Shown in pieces: positions 51,314 to 61,808 of a stretch of 64,000 nucleotides of DNA. The stretch is taken from contig OZ252150.1 of assembly GCA_965248775.1 (NCBI GenBank), positions 2,294,001 through 2,358,000 on the forward strand, read 5' to 3'. Source of the DNA: JBHHUI01 sp965248775 (GTDB lineage: Bacteria; Chloroflexota; Anaerolineae; Anaerolineales; JBHHUI01). The position numbers and the translations under genes were made by a program. The notes below the pieces were generated by a model. It was not told the DNA's origin and searched no databases. It saw nothing but the letters and a program-made list of their open reading frames with translations. Position 1 is the first letter of the stretch. Each line of letters opens with the position of its first letter.

Positions 51314-52572
51314 TGGGCTAGACGGGCTGCCTTTGCTGAAGAGATTAAACCCCAGAGCCAGTGAAGTGACCAAACTCCGGCCAGGAGTAGAAATGGAATG
51401 GCTGGCATGAAAAAGCGGAAAGGATCAGTTACGAATGCAGACGAGGCGGCTGCAAAGCCAATCATCACTGGGGCAATTAGATAGGTGAACAATGCAGTGC
51501 GCAAGCCCTTGTGCCTGACGAGCGCCCAAAATGGAAATGCGAGTGCAAATGTTAATATGAGCAGCAGAAATACAAGCGGAAGCCTGGGCGCGAGAAAACG
51601 TTCAATGCTGTTCAGCAGATGCCCAAATGCTAATGGTCGCCATTCGAGTCTCACATTTGGGTCGACGATTCCAATTCCACCGCTGCCGATATAGCCATAA
51701 TATAGATAGCCCGGCAAGAATGGATTGATGTACGTTTGATCAATTGCGAGTGATGCCAAGCGGTTGTAGACAACCTGTGGGATATAGCCGCTGACACCAC
51801 CAAGAGCAACGAGCGCTGCCATTCGCAAACTCTGAAATCGTAAAACGATGATGATAAAGCCCACCCCAACGGGTAGAGCCATATGAATTCGGAAGAGAAC
51901 AGATAGCCCCAGAAATAAACCAGCCAAGAAGGCATTCCATTTGTGACCCTCGTCGACTGATTTCCAGAGCAACAACATACCGAGCAATAAGAAAAATATG
52001 GCCGGTCCGTCGGAGTTCATGTTTAGCCAGGCCATAGCCGGAACGTAGGGCGCGCGTAACCACTTTGCCTGTGGATGGAAGCCAAATGCGGCATAGAGCA
52101 GCCAGGGTGCAAATGTCCACAAGCCTGCTGTCAGTAGCCCAAGGTTTTCAGAGTCAAAAACGCGCTTGGCGAGTAAACCAATAATCAAGACAGAAAGGGT
52201 ACCGAGGACGAAACCGTTGAGCAAGACCATGGGCGTGAGAATGCCATCGTACGTGACGGCCCCGGTGAGCCTTATCAATACTGCCATAACAGCGGGTAAG
52301 CCAACATTGATGGCAAAGTAATCCAATGGCCCTTCCGCAAGCGCTTGTGCATGTTCAAAGTAATAGTCTTGATCCCCACCATGATGAAAATAGAACCACA
52401 TGTGTGACTCGAGGCGGGGATATCCGACGACAAAAAGTGCGCCGATAAGGACACGAACGAGCATAAGAGTGCCGATGATTACCAGCCAACGATTTGCAGA
52501 GAGCAAATCACTCAAGCGCGCAAAGAGAATTCGAGTCGCTTGACGCCCGATTGTAGGTGATAGATCAGTCAT
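51310..52572 (-). CDS. GT39/GT-C-like membrane protein
   Basis: 420 residues with about ten hydrophobic helices. MWFYFHHGGDQDYYFEHAQAL contains the acidic loop residues expected of GT-C enzymes (GDQD). It lacks the large C-terminal domain of the genes at 45529 and 47304. It is probably a polyprenyl-phosphate-sugar-dependent transferase, overlapping both neighbours by a few bases, so it is operon-borne. Confidence 0.8.
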   Translation of the reverse strand: MTDLSPTIGRQATRILFARLSDLLSANRWLVIIGTLMLVRVLIGALFVVGYPRLESHMWFYFHHGGDQDYYFEHAQALAEGPLDYFAINVGLPAVMAVLIRLTGAVTYDGILTPMVLLNGFVLGTLSVLIIGLLAKRVFDSENLGLLTAGLWTFAPWLLYAAFGFHPQAKWLRAPYVPAMAWLNMNSDGPAIFFLLLGMLLLWKSVDEGHKWNAFLAGLFLGLSVLFRIHMALPVGVGFIIIVLRFQSLRMAALVALGGVSGYIPQVVYNRLASLAIDQTYINPFLPGYLYYGYIGSGGIGIVDPNVRLEWRPLAFGHLLNSIERFLAPRLPLVFLLLILTFALAFPFWALVRHKGLRTALFTYLIAPVMIGFAAASSAFVTDPFRFFMPAIPFLLLAGVWSLHWLWGLISSAKAARLAQ

Positions 52573-53704
52573 TCAGGCTTGCCAAAATCTTCCGAGCACG
52601 TGCTTCCCAGGTGAATTCGGTAACAGTCCGCCGCGCATTCGTCGCGATTTGATGTGCGAGTGCAGGTTCATTCAGTGTCCGATTGATTGCCCTGGCCAGG
52701 GCAGCCGAGTCTTCCGGAGGCACAAGCAGAGCATTCTCCGTATCCCGAAGAACGGTTTGCAGCGCCGGAAGGTTCGTTGCCACAATTGGGCGTTCGGCGG
52801 CCATGTATTCAAACATTTTCAGCGGCGACATCCAGGCAGTTGTGTCTTCACCACTGGGAGTCTGGGTTCGCTGCGCATAGGGCATGACGAGCACGTCGGC
52901 GGCTTGCAAGTAGGTCGGAATCATGGATGGAGGTTGGTAACCAGAAAAATATGTGTTCGTCGCGCCAAGATCGAATGCGCGTTCTCGCCAGGCAGCGACC
53001 TCACTTTCATCGCGGCCGCCAACGATAAGTAAATTCGCAGAAATGTCCGCCTGGGCGGCAAAGAGTGCCTCCAGTCCGCGACCCTTATAGAGGCCACCGA
53101 CATAGATGATCCAGCGTCCCGGGTCAAGCCCGATCCATTCGCGCGCCTCTGCGCGTTCTATGAGTGGTGTAAAGCGATCCAGATTTACGCCGTCCGGAGC
53201 AACGCTGAAATCAGCATTCTGAAACCCCCACGCATGACAGTAGATATTCTTTAAATGACTAGAAATCGCTACCAGGCGACCGTGACGGTTCGTGTTGATG
53301 CGCTTAAGCATCCAGCGCTCGCGTAGCGAAACTGGTAATCCATGAATTTCAATCGCTGCCGACTTTCTCAGGCTACTCGCTATGAGTGTTGCCAAAACGT
53401 CCCTTCCACGCGTGTAACAAATATAGTCATCGCGATCATGTTCCCGCATAACCGCCTGTACCTGAAAGGTGTCAGAGGCACGCACTCCCCGCGGCATGGA
53501 TCGTTGTTCGATGTCGAAAACGGGGGGGACGTCATAGTGGGACTGGAGATCAGCGGTTGCCAGCCTTTGCGGTCCCGGATCGCGAGCCACCAATTTTACC
53601 GCAGCGTCTGCTGCCGCGAAGCCGGCGCACATTTGCATGACCTGAACGCTTGATGCTTTCCGAGACGGAAAGGATGCCGTTGTAATATAGACCAATCGCC
53701 TCAT
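52565..53704 (-). CDS. GT4-family glycosyltransferase
   Basis: 379 residues. The donor domain has RWIIYVGGLYKGRGLEALF, then WMSPLKMFEYMAAERPIVAT (the EX7E-like segment) and NALLVPPEDSAALARAI. The N-terminal ITTASFPSRKASSVQVMQMC starts the GT-B fold. It is cytoplasmic and part of the polysaccharide operon. It overlaps asnB upstream by ATGA and the GT-C gene downstream by eight bases. Confidence 0.9.
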   Translation of the reverse strand: MRRLVYITTASFPSRKASSVQVMQMCAGFAAADAAVKLVARDPGPQRLATADLQSHYDVPPVFDIEQRSMPRGVRASDTFQVQAVMREHDRDDYICYTRGRDVLATLIASSLRKSAAIEIHGLPVSLRERWMLKRINTNRHGRLVAISSHLKNIYCHAWGFQNADFSVAPDGVNLDRFTPLIERAEAREWIGLDPGRWIIYVGGLYKGRGLEALFAAQADISANLLIVGGRDESEVAAWRERAFDLGATNTYFSGYQPPSMIPTYLQAADVLVMPYAQRTQTPSGEDTTAWMSPLKMFEYMAAERPIVATNLPALQTVLRDTENALLVPPEDSAALARAINRTLNEPALAHQIATNARRTVTEFTWEARARKILASLND

Positions 53705-55533
53705 TGGGCGGCATGCCAGGCATCTAATAAATCAACCGCCCAGCGGGCAAGCCCGCCCAAACGGGCACCGTTGCGAGTAACCGGAGTTAGCCAATCGAGC
53801 ATGGGTGATGAAAAACCCTTCTTGGGGCGCATGAGAATCGCGGGCGGTAGTAAATCCGAAACGGCGGCGCGTAAAATTCGCTTGTCGAATCGAAATTCCG
53901 GCGGGAGAGATGCTATCAATTCCAGAAATTCATGATCGAGCAGTGGTGGACGAACTTCCAAGGATACAGCCATGCTGGCACGGTCTACCTTTGTCAGAAT
54001 ATCATCGGGAAGGTAGGTCTTCAAATCGACATATTGCATCCTTGAAACCGGATCTAAATCCTCGCGCCAGTATTGGCGAAAGTGCCAGTAGTCGTCGTAG
54101 TCACGAAACTCATTTGCTAGGCTCGGGAGTAGGCGCGGTTTCTGGAAAACCTTGATCCTTGACATCATGGCACCATAGCGGTCTGCGCCTGATTTGCCTT
54201 TCACATCGAGATGAAATTTGCCGATCAAGCCGGTGACTTTAGGCAGCCCTGATAGTGCTTTGAGTGTCGGCATCAGCAGCTGCTCATAAAGAAGTGCCCT
54301 GGCTCGTCGAGAAAGGCGCTCTGATTGCTCCAGATCGAACCAAAGCTTATACCAGACATAGCCCGCCAGAGCCTCATCGCCGCCATCTCCGGAGAGCACA
54401 ACCTTGACTTGTTCTGCTGCAAGTTTAGAGACGGCCAGTGTTGGGATACCAGAAGCATCGGCAAAGGGCTGATCATATAACATCAGCATTTGCTGCAATG
54501 CTTGTGCAAAGTCGACGGATTCTGCTCCGGCAGCTGCGCCTGCGAAACTCCGTACGGTAAGGCGTTGCTCGTGGTGATCGCTTTCAAATAGCTGGGCGAC
54601 CTGGCGCGCATAAGAAAGCTCTGAATGCTTTTCGATATCGAACCCAATTGAGAATGATTTAATTGGCGCTCCGTGCGATAGACGAGCAAACGCCCCAATG
54701 GAACTGGAATCGATCCCGCCTGAGAGGAACAATCCCACCGGAACATCTGCCAACATGTGTGCCTGGACTGTCTCTTCAAGTTTGTCGCGTACACACTGCA
54801 CGGAGGGTTTCCAGTCCGGATGCGTTTTAGGTTCGCCGGAGTTAACAGGTAAGCCCCATTCGTCTAAATCCCAATACACATAAATTTTCGGAGCGCTATC
54901 AGGTTGTTTCACCAAATAGTGACCCGGCGGCACCTGTCGAATGTTACGATAGATTGTCTTCGGGTGTGGGATATATAAATACGTCAGGTAATCCCACAGC
55001 GCGGAAGAGTCTACGCTGAGATCGATTTGTGGCAATGTTTGTAAGGCTTTGATCTCAGAACCGAATGCAAACTTCTTGCCGTCCCAGTAATAATACAGTG
55101 GCTTAATTCCAACGCGGTCGCGCGCAAGCAGAAGAGTCTGGCGCGGCTGATCCCAAAGTGCAAAGGCAAACATACCCCGCAATTGTTCGATGACTTGGAA
55201 CCCCCACTGTTCATAGCCATGCAGTAAACACTCTGTGTCCGTTTGGGAAATAAATTTGTGTCCCTTGGCTTCCAATTGTCTGCGTAACTCTGGATAGTTG
55301 TAGACTTCCCCGTTATAGACGAGCCACAAATCGCTCGTCTCGTTTGTCATCGGTTGGTGGCCGGAGGGGGTCAGATCAATGATCGCCAGTCGCCGAAAGC
55401 CGAGCGCAACTTTATCGTCCTGCCAATATCCAGCCTGATCGGGACCGCGATGAGCAATGGCCTGACTCATGGCAGCCAGCTGCACTTTATCTACAAATGG
55501 CTCCCACTGCAGGACGCCACAAATGCCACACAT
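53701..55533 (-). CDS. asnB: Asparagine-synthase-type amidotransferase
   Basis: The 610-residue class II glutamine amidotransferase has the N-terminal nucleophile Cys2 (MCGICGVLQW), glutaminase residues (NGEVYNYPELR) and a synthase domain with the PP-loop FLSGGIDSSSIGAFA and SGDGGDEALAGY. It forms an amide from Gln and ATP. Within a glycan operon with a uronic-acid-forming dehydrogenase, it may amidate a sugar acid rather than make free asparagine. Both are inferences. It follows the GT-C gene by seven bases. Confidence 0.92.
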   Translation of the reverse strand: MCGICGVLQWEPFVDKVQLAAMSQAIAHRGPDQAGYWQDDKVALGFRRLAIIDLTPSGHQPMTNETSDLWLVYNGEVYNYPELRRQLEAKGHKFISQTDTECLLHGYEQWGFQVIEQLRGMFAFALWDQPRQTLLLARDRVGIKPLYYYWDGKKFAFGSEIKALQTLPQIDLSVDSSALWDYLTYLYIPHPKTIYRNIRQVPPGHYLVKQPDSAPKIYVYWDLDEWGLPVNSGEPKTHPDWKPSVQCVRDKLEETVQAHMLADVPVGLFLSGGIDSSSIGAFARLSHGAPIKSFSIGFDIEKHSELSYARQVAQLFESDHHEQRLTVRSFAGAAAGAESVDFAQALQQMLMLYDQPFADASGIPTLAVSKLAAEQVKVVLSGDGGDEALAGYVWYKLWFDLEQSERLSRRARALLYEQLLMPTLKALSGLPKVTGLIGKFHLDVKGKSGADRYGAMMSRIKVFQKPRLLPSLANEFRDYDDYWHFRQYWREDLDPVSRMQYVDLKTYLPDDILTKVDRASMAVSLEVRPPLLDHEFLELIASLPPEFRFDKRILRAAVSDLLPPAILMRPKKGFSSPMLDWLTPVTRNGARLGGLARWAVDLLDAWHAAQ

Positions 55534-55540
55534 AATGGGC

Positions 55541-57100
55541 TTATGTCGCTGCTTGGCGTGGCTTCTGAATTAACAGCGCTGCAAGAACGATGTAGAGGGG
55601 CATGATTGGGAAAAGATAACGAGGAATGATCGTAAGAAATGTGTAGGCAAGGCTGCTGAGAACAATGACGAGCAAAATAAATACCCATGAGCGCCAGGTA
55701 GCGCGAAAGATAAATATTGAAATCAAGCTCAGCCCAATCGAGCCAAAATGAAATAGGTACATATAAAGTTTCGGGAAGAATTCGGGAATTGCGAGAACCT
55801 CGCCCAGAGTGACCTGTCCGCTACGCCACGAATCGAACATTGTTTTGATACTTTCGCCCCCAAGAGTCACTGTACCGCTCGGTTGTAAGTAAGCGCGAAT
55901 GAATTTCGTTAGGAGCAATTGCAGGTATGAGCCGGGAGACTCAAGGATGCTTGAGAGACCAACGCTCACATACTCATCGGATGTAGGCAAGGGGTTCTCA
56001 TCGAGTGTTGATTCATCTTCGGATTGAGAGTCTTCTGTGGCATCAGCGTCAATTTGATTTTCATCGGATGATGCTACGGTCGGGGCAACTGAAGTTTCCG
56101 TTTGATTTTCATCGGACGATGCTGCGGTCGGAGCAGCTGAAGTTTCCGTTTGATTTTCATCGGACGATGCCGCGGTCGGGGAAGCTGATGTTTCCGTCTC
56201 TGCAAGCTCTCCCTGTGAAATCTCTGGCACTTCGTCAATGTCTGAGTTAAATACTGCTTGCCCTTCCCACTGACCGGTTCCTTGTGTCCCCAGCCAAAAG
56301 TGAGCAGCGGCCCCTTCTGCAAGAGCGGGTGCTCCTACTTCGATGATATTGAATGCCAGCCAAGGGGAAATCGTGACGAAAAATGCGCTTGTGAACCATA
56401 GCCAGAATTTGAAACCAACCCGCCGACTTTCGGTCAACGCAACGTAACCCAGAACAAAAGCCGGTGCTATCAATGCAATGGGACGGGTGAGTCCTGCTAT
56501 AGCCCAGATAGCCCCAGCGAATAACCAGAGGGAACGGCGTTTCTCCTTCGCAGCGCGAATTGTGGCTGCTACGGCAATGATTAATAACAATGTAAAAAGT
56601 GTCTCAGTGTGCGCGTTACCGACTTCAACGATGAAGCGCAAATCAAGCACGAGCAACGTAGCCGCTGTTAGTCCAACCAAGTTTCCAGCCAACTCTTTCC
56701 CCAACCAAAATAACGTAATTATCTGAAGCGTTGCAATGAAAACATCCGCGATACGACTGGCTTGTAACGCCATTTCTTCCCCGGGAAGATAGGAGTAGAA
56801 CAAACTGAGAAACAAAGGATAGATCGGGCCGATGGTCGTAATCGGGGCACGTGTACTCGGATCGTTGTAACAGGTTAACGAGAAACAAGTGGTTAAACCG
56901 GTTCCGTCGGCGACAGACTGCGCCACATGCGTATAGAGAAGGCCGTCGCCGCCTTCTAATGTCGGTTCAGGTGCAATATACGTCACCCACATGAATCGGG
57001 TTATAAACCCGCTCAACAGAATCAGAGTAATCATCCAGGGGAGTTGCAAATTCGCGGTTCGAAGTCTGAATTTTTCAAGATACTGATCAATCAAGGTCAC
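55541..57100 (-). CDS. GT39-family membrane glycosyltransferase with a 16-residue repeat loop
   Basis: 519 residues. YIAPEPTLEGGDGLLYTHVA carries the acidic loop residues. Eight or more membrane helices flank an unusual extracytoplasmic insertion (about residues 285-375). It contains three nearly identical 16-residue units (SPTAASSDENQTETSA and variants), followed by an Asp/Glu-rich stretch. The repeats are also present at DNA level (48 bp each, about 56055-56200). It overlaps the tail of the interrupted GT87 gene by 14 bp, so it belongs to the same operon. Confidence 0.85.
   Translation of the reverse strand: MTLIDQYLEKFRLRTANLQLPWMITLILLSGFITRFMWVTYIAPEPTLEGGDGLLYTHVAQSVADGTGLTTCFSLTCYNDPSTRAPITTIGPIYPLFLSLFYSYLPGEEMALQASRIADVFIATLQIITLFWLGKELAGNLVGLTAATLLVLDLRFIVEVGNAHTETLFTLLLIIAVAATIRAAKEKRRSLWLFAGAIWAIAGLTRPIALIAPAFVLGYVALTESRRVGFKFWLWFTSAFFVTISPWLAFNIIEVGAPALAEGAAAHFWLGTQGTGQWEGQAVFNSDIDEVPEISQGELAETETSASPTAASSDENQTETSAAPTAASSDENQTETSVAPTVASSDENQIDADATEDSQSEDESTLDENPLPTSDEYVSVGLSSILESPGSYLQLLLTKFIRAYLQPSGTVTLGGESIKTMFDSWRSGQVTLGEVLAIPEFFPKLYMYLFHFGSIGLSLISIFIFRATWRSWVFILLVIVLSSLAYTFLTIIPRYLFPIMPLYIVLAALLIQKPRQAAT
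56055..56200. repeat. Three 48-bp tandem repeats in a glycosyltransferase gene
   Basis: CGGATGATGCTACGGTCGGG, CGGACGATGCTGCGGTCGGA and CGGACGATGCCGCGGTCGGG are the corresponding segments. Each codes one 16-residue Ser/Thr/Glu unit. Confidence 0.8.
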
Positions 57101-57438
57101 GTCCTTTTCCTAAATCCATTCCGTAATGAACAGCGTTTCGTGCGCTGAGGGTGTCTATCAGGTATTGCAACATTAAATTCGAGATGGCTTCAGTGGCCCG
57201 CCAGACCAATGAATGTCCGCCAGGATTTTCCAGATCGACTGAGCACCGAATGTGCATATACTCCCACACTCCGTATACGATGAATAAAGTGTAGTAGTCC
57301 CACAAAAAGTTCAGGTGTTCAAGGTAAGGTAAGTGGACTCTTGTTTTCTCGAGGATCCACGGGTTAAACGTAGAGAGCAATGCCAGAATGAGTAGCAATG
57401 TGTTGCCGTTAATTATTCGATGTTCGGTAACTATGTAT
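57087..57438 (-). pseudogene. GT87-family gene, 3' part behind IS1182
   Basis: Minus frame IVTEHRIINGNTLLLILALL, then STFNPWILEK, DYYTLFIVYGVWEYM and VHYGMDLGKGRDLD, ending at 57087. It carries the last membrane helices of the GT87 protein at 59290-60329. Deleting 57439-59289 and one ATGTAT joins them in frame (PLLY-IVTEH). The IS1182 transposase frame now reads straight into this tail. Confidence 0.85.
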
Positions 57439-59225
57439 GACTCTCCTGAAAAAAGCCCCGCGGTTGATGGGGAGGGAGCAAGCTCGGAAAGAGCGAGCCG
57501 AAGACGCGATTTAGCCAGTTGTAAAAATGACTTGAAGATAGATGCTCGTCGCAGGCAAAAACGACCAGCCAAAGCACCTTTCCAATCAAATAACGACGCT
57601 GCTTGAGCAAGTTGATCGACTCGCGGATGCCAAATGCGCTTGTAATTGATCGCAATGCAGCGCACAGCCAGCAACATGAGTATGCGTTGCTGCCCGCGCA
57701 CCGGAAGTTGGTCATGGCGGAAGGGAAGTTTCAGCGAACGAATGCTGGCTTCCACCGCGGCGCGCAGGTTGCCGGTCGTCTGCCGCAGTGTGCGGGTGTT
57801 TTGGCGCAAGCGGGCTAGGTTGAGCGCCTCCAGACCGACAGCAAGCACATGCCATTGTTTGCGTTGCGTGTAGCGCATTTGCAGCCCGGTTTGGGGGTCA
57901 GTGCAGTGCGGACATTTCGTCTCCGCAAATACCAGTTGATAGCCGGCGGCCCGTGGTCTGGGTTGCACCAACAATTCAACCGAGTGCCGCCGGGGGCACC
58001 CGGCAGGTGCGCCATGCGGGCACTGGGCACCGACCAGTTGTTGCTCTTTATCAAACTGCCAGTCCAATTCGTCCAGCGATACGTGCGTGGTGCTGGCCGC
58101 CGAGCCGCGAATGGCACTGAAATGCGGGGTGAGGTCATGGTCCTGCAGGGTCTGCAGGCTGTCCGGGGTGGAATAGCCGCCGTCCAGATCGATGCTTTCC
58201 AGACCCGTTCTCTGCTTGAGATTCTCCAGGCGTTCAGCATTGATGAAAGCAGCGTCATCGCTATTCGCGCCCGCCACCCTGATGTCCGTAATCAACTGCA
58301 CTTTGTTCTCCGGGGCATTGGTTTCGCTGAGATTGACGCTGACCCCTTTGACCGTTTGCTGACCTTTCTTGCGATAGGTCGCCTGCGGGTCATGGGGCGA
58401 CTGGATGTTTTCCGCTTTCAGTTCTGAGGCGCGTAAGGGCTGGGGTCTGCCTGTCTCGTCCACCTGGAATTGCTGTGCGAATACGCGCGTAAGGATCTGC
58501 CAGGCGGGCGTATCGGCTGCCACGCTCCGTAGCAATTTGGCAATCAAGTCTCCCAGCTGCGTCAGTTTCTCAGCTGCGGCGCCGTATTTGAGGTGATAGT
58601 ATTGTTGCCGCACGCTATATTGCAGATACGGTGCCAGTTCCGCTTTGATTTCTGCCAGCAAGGTCGCGTCCACCGACGAGACAGCCCCCACCATCGTTTC
58701 CAGCACCAATTCGTAACGGCGCAGATCGCGAATATTGCTCCACAGCAAAGTGCTGTCCCAGCGTTGCGATTTGCCACTGGCGACGGGCCGCGTCAGCATT
58801 TCAGCGGTCAGATTTTCAAAGGCCACCTGGTACAGATTGACCCCCGTCTCGCGGGCATATTCATGCACGCGCTGTCGAAAGTTATACAACGTCCGCAGGC
58901 TGAACTCGTGCGCACTCAGGTCATAGATACCCAGGGCATAGCGCACTTGCAGATTGTAGTTGTACTCATCGTACAAATCTTCATCCGTCCAGCCCAATTG
59001 CATTTTCAGGATTTCTAGTCCCAGCAGGATGTTGACAGGAATATTCGGTCGTGAATCCTTCTCGCTGTAAAGCACCGCGAAAATATTCTCGTCCAATGGG
59101 CAGAATACTTCTCTGTAAAAGGTGCCGGCCCAAGAAGCTTCCAACCGCTGACGCTGTTTCGGGGATAACTCGTCCAATGGGCTGCTTTCGGGTGGTTGGC
59201 GATGACTTTGGTTGGCTTTGAACAT
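57439..59225 (-). CDS. IS1182-family transposase without its own stop codon
   Basis: About 595 residues belong to the IS. The N-terminal DUF772-like domain (NIPVNILLGLEILKMQLGWT, FSLRTLYNFRQRVHEY) is followed by a DDE domain: WDSTLLWSNIRD, ITDIRVAGANSDDAAFINAE, GLESIDLDGGYSTPDSLQTL and ASIRSLKLPFRHDQLPVRG. A Cys/His cluster lies between (CPHGAPAGCPRRH, CPHC). The frame passes through the left inverted repeat (GLFSGES) with no stop and continues 117 codons into the GT87 tail to 57087, giving a 712-residue fusion in this location. Confidence 0.9.
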
Positions 59226-59289
59226 TTCTCAATTATCGCCTACTTCCACGCTGAACTGTCGCTCGTTGAACCCTTTTTTCAGGAGAGTC
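57439..59289 (-). mobile_element. IS1182-family insertion sequence
   Basis: 1851 bp with inverted ends GACTCTCCTGAAAAAAG and a 6-bp target duplication ATGTAT (57433-57438, 59290-59295). It sits within a GT87 gene. Confidence 0.92.
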
Positions 59290-60329
59290 ATGTATAAAAG
59301 CGGCACAATCAGTAGGATGTTGGAGTAGTCCTTGAAGCGAGGAACGATAATGGCATAGGTCAGGCAAGAAAAAAGAATTATGAAGATTGTTTTATTTGAA
59401 TACTCGCGTTGTTTAACTTCCTGACATACGCGCCAAAAGACCCACACTATACCGCTTACAAGAATGGCGTGAACACCAAACTGCATAATTTTTGGCATAC
59501 TTCCTGCGTCTGGCACAAATATCATCTGGCGGATGTCTGTGAGAACCGCCAGTGTTGATGGTGTCGTTATGTCCCCATTGTAAGATTCCACTGTGCCGTG
59601 GACTTTACGGGCATAATCCACATAGTTTTCTCCCACCATCAGCAGCGAGATCGGGCCGAGTGACAATCCAAAAGTCGAAGCGCTCCCGACTAAATGGCGA
59701 TATTTTCGGGGGTCATCATTTAACAGCAGAAGACCCAGAAATAAAATGAGCGTAATCTTAAACAATGCGACTAGAGATATAAGAAGGGCAAAAGCTAACC
59801 ATCGGCGACGAAGGTAGAAAAAAAAGGCGCTCCAAAGTACTATCTGTTCAAATACCGAGATGTTGCCAGTTCTTAGATCGATATATATCGTCCCATTAAA
59901 AACAAATAAACAAAATGCTATCAGAATGAAAATATTTGTGCGTGAAAGATATTCTCGACGCCAATAAACAATCAGCGGTATCAGCAAGACGAATTTCGCA
60001 AATAGCCAGATATGCGCGGTTGTAATGAATTCGCCGACGAGTGAAATCGTCCAGAAGAATATCAGGGTTACGGGTGGATATAAATAGTCCCAAACAGGAA
60101 GAGAATATTGCCATTCAAAGTACTCGTGGATTGCCGCTCGATTGTAAGGATTGATCCCACCATCAAAGTATGCCTTTGCAGTGAAGTAGTAAGTGCCGAT
60201 ATCCCAATGGCCATCATTGTCAATCGAGTTGATGATTTGAGTGCCGTACCACACCAACAACAGGAAGATCGCAAATGTGGCCGCATATTGTTTTATTGAT
60301 ACATGACGCAGATTTGTCAGATTAGGCAT
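59290..60329 (-). pseudogene. GT87-family mannosyltransferase-like gene, 5' part
   Basis: The 5' part encodes about ten membrane helices. DNDGHWDIGTYYFTAKAYFD carries the acidic loop residue, followed by NPYNRAAIHEYF, typical of GT87 (DUF2029) polyprenyl-phosphate-mannose transferases. The native frame is cut after PLLYM by IS1182; the apparent ORF runs 67 bases into the IS and ends at 59229. With the 3' part at 57087-57438 it would have had about 460 residues. It is first gene of the operon that continues at 57100. Confidence 0.87.
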
Positions 60330-60532
60330 TTGTCGAGTTCCATCATTTAAAACTTCAGCCCGATTTGCCCTTCGAGATTCTTAGAGAGATATCTGATAAT
60401 ATGCGACCACCAAAACCGTGCATATCGGGACAACTGATATGGCAAGCATTAGACCAAATTAAATAAGTGTTTACTCAGCAAGCGAGTGAGCGCGTGAATT
60501 GTAACAATGTACAAAGCGCCTAAAGTAAGCAC
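60330..60532. other. Upstream region of the GT87 operon
   Basis: No gene. AT-rich sequence (for example GATATCTGATAATATGCG near 60390) could hold the promoter of the GT operon reading on the minus strand, but no clear pair of boxes is visible. Confidence 0.35.
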
Positions 60533-60845
60533 ATGACGAGACAGGAAGAGATGCTGAAACTATGCGTGCAAGAGCCAGAGAAAGTTGTCGATCTGATACT
60601 TGCACTTGAAGGCAGGCTGAAAACCTGGTTGCTCGTCTCAACAAAAACAGTTCCAATAGTGCTAAACTCCGTCCAGCGACGGGCTAAATAAGCCGCCGCG
60701 TAAGGCGTCCAAATCGAAACGCAAGCTGGGTGGACAACAGGCCATGCTGGGACAACCCTCAAGTTTAGCGATGATCCCGACCACTTCATCGCTCACGGCG
60801 CTCAGTTTGCAACCAGGAATCGTAAACTTCTTCGGAGAGCTATAA
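60533..60845 (+). pseudogene. IS66-family TnpC N-terminal remnant
   Basis: Frame pieces MTRQEEMLKLCVQEPEKVVD, LILALEGRL, then in another frame VARLNKNSSNSAKLR, and then PRKASKSKRKLGGQQAMLGQ match the coiled coil and NSSNS-KPPS...GGQPGH region of IS66 transposase, TnpC. At least two frameshifts and a stop are present, and the catalytic part is missing. Confidence 0.75.
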
Positions 60846-61080
60846 CATGAAATCGCCGCGCCGAATTAACGCGTCGTTGTATGGCGACCATTTGCGTACC
60901 CGATACGCGGTTTTCTTCTTCGACTTCGCCATGAGAAGCTCTGCCATGTGTTGTCTGTGCAAACTAACTTAACTTTCGCCGCCGAATAGTGCAGCAACGT
61001 CTATTAGGCTACACTATGTCAAAGCTCACCTGCGGATATTGAGCATAGCAATATTGACGTTAGATGTAGCGCCTTGTTAT
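60846..61080. other. Gene-free stretch
   Basis: No convincing coding sequence or structure was found between the IS66 remnant and the methyltransferase pseudogene. Confidence 0.4.
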
Positions 61081-61585
61081 GATTTCTGTACTTCATCAAT
61101 CTGCCGAAGATACGATGTGTCTCGAATGAGCGTCTTGATTTTGGTGTCCACTATCAATCCTGACATCTCTTGTAAAAGAACTAGCATCCCCTTCTCGTCC
61201 CGGTTTCTGCAGACGAATTCACTGCTGGGAAAAAGGCAGAGAGCTTGTGAGCCGATACTACTGGATCTAAATACCTTAGATTAAGTACCTTTCCTGGCCC
61301 GAAGTCGTCAATTTTATACTCAGAATTAGGCACTTGGAAGTCATATATAATAACAATGGGCTTTTCCCATTTTGAAAAGATGATGTACAATTCGTCCCGC
61401 AATGGCAAATCGTCTCCCCAATGCGCACCCAAATAGAAATACACATCTTCTTTTGCAATTGAGCTATCTTCGCATAGGAAAAGTAGCGAGGAGATATTTC
61501 TACGGGGTAAACAGGCAATGAGGTCGCACCGAATAAAGCCGTTATCGTTCCACGGTATGTACCCGTTTCTAGAATAGCTTTGACC
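61081..61585 (-). pseudogene. Class I SAM-dependent methyltransferase, frameshifted
   Basis: On the minus strand ILETGTYRGTITALFGATS (SAM motif I) and VYPVEISPRYFSYAKIAQL are in one frame. After a shift near 61465 come VYFYLGAHWGDDLPLRDELY, PIVIIYDFQVPN and FFPAVNSSAETGTRRG. A second disruption follows near 61181. The order fits sugar or glycan methyltransferases often seen in polysaccharide clusters. The N-terminus is not found. It is dead. Confidence 0.7.
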
Positions 61586-61808
61586 GGAAAATAGTATAAG
61601 AGGTCAAAAATATACGCTGTCTGAATTTTTGGCCGTTAAATGGTCCTCCCCATCTATTTTGCATATCTGGATGCCGGAAGAATTCTACCCCCCCATGATG
61701 TCTTCGCCGACAACTCTTCGCACTATGTTTTTAATCATCCTCACAAGGACCTCTATCAAGCAGCATTCCGCAATTTGTCCCAATATTCGTGTTATTCTGC
61801 AGAGCAGA
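61586..61808. other. Gene-free stretch
   Basis: No supported gene. Short frames on both strands lack conserved features. Confidence 0.4.
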
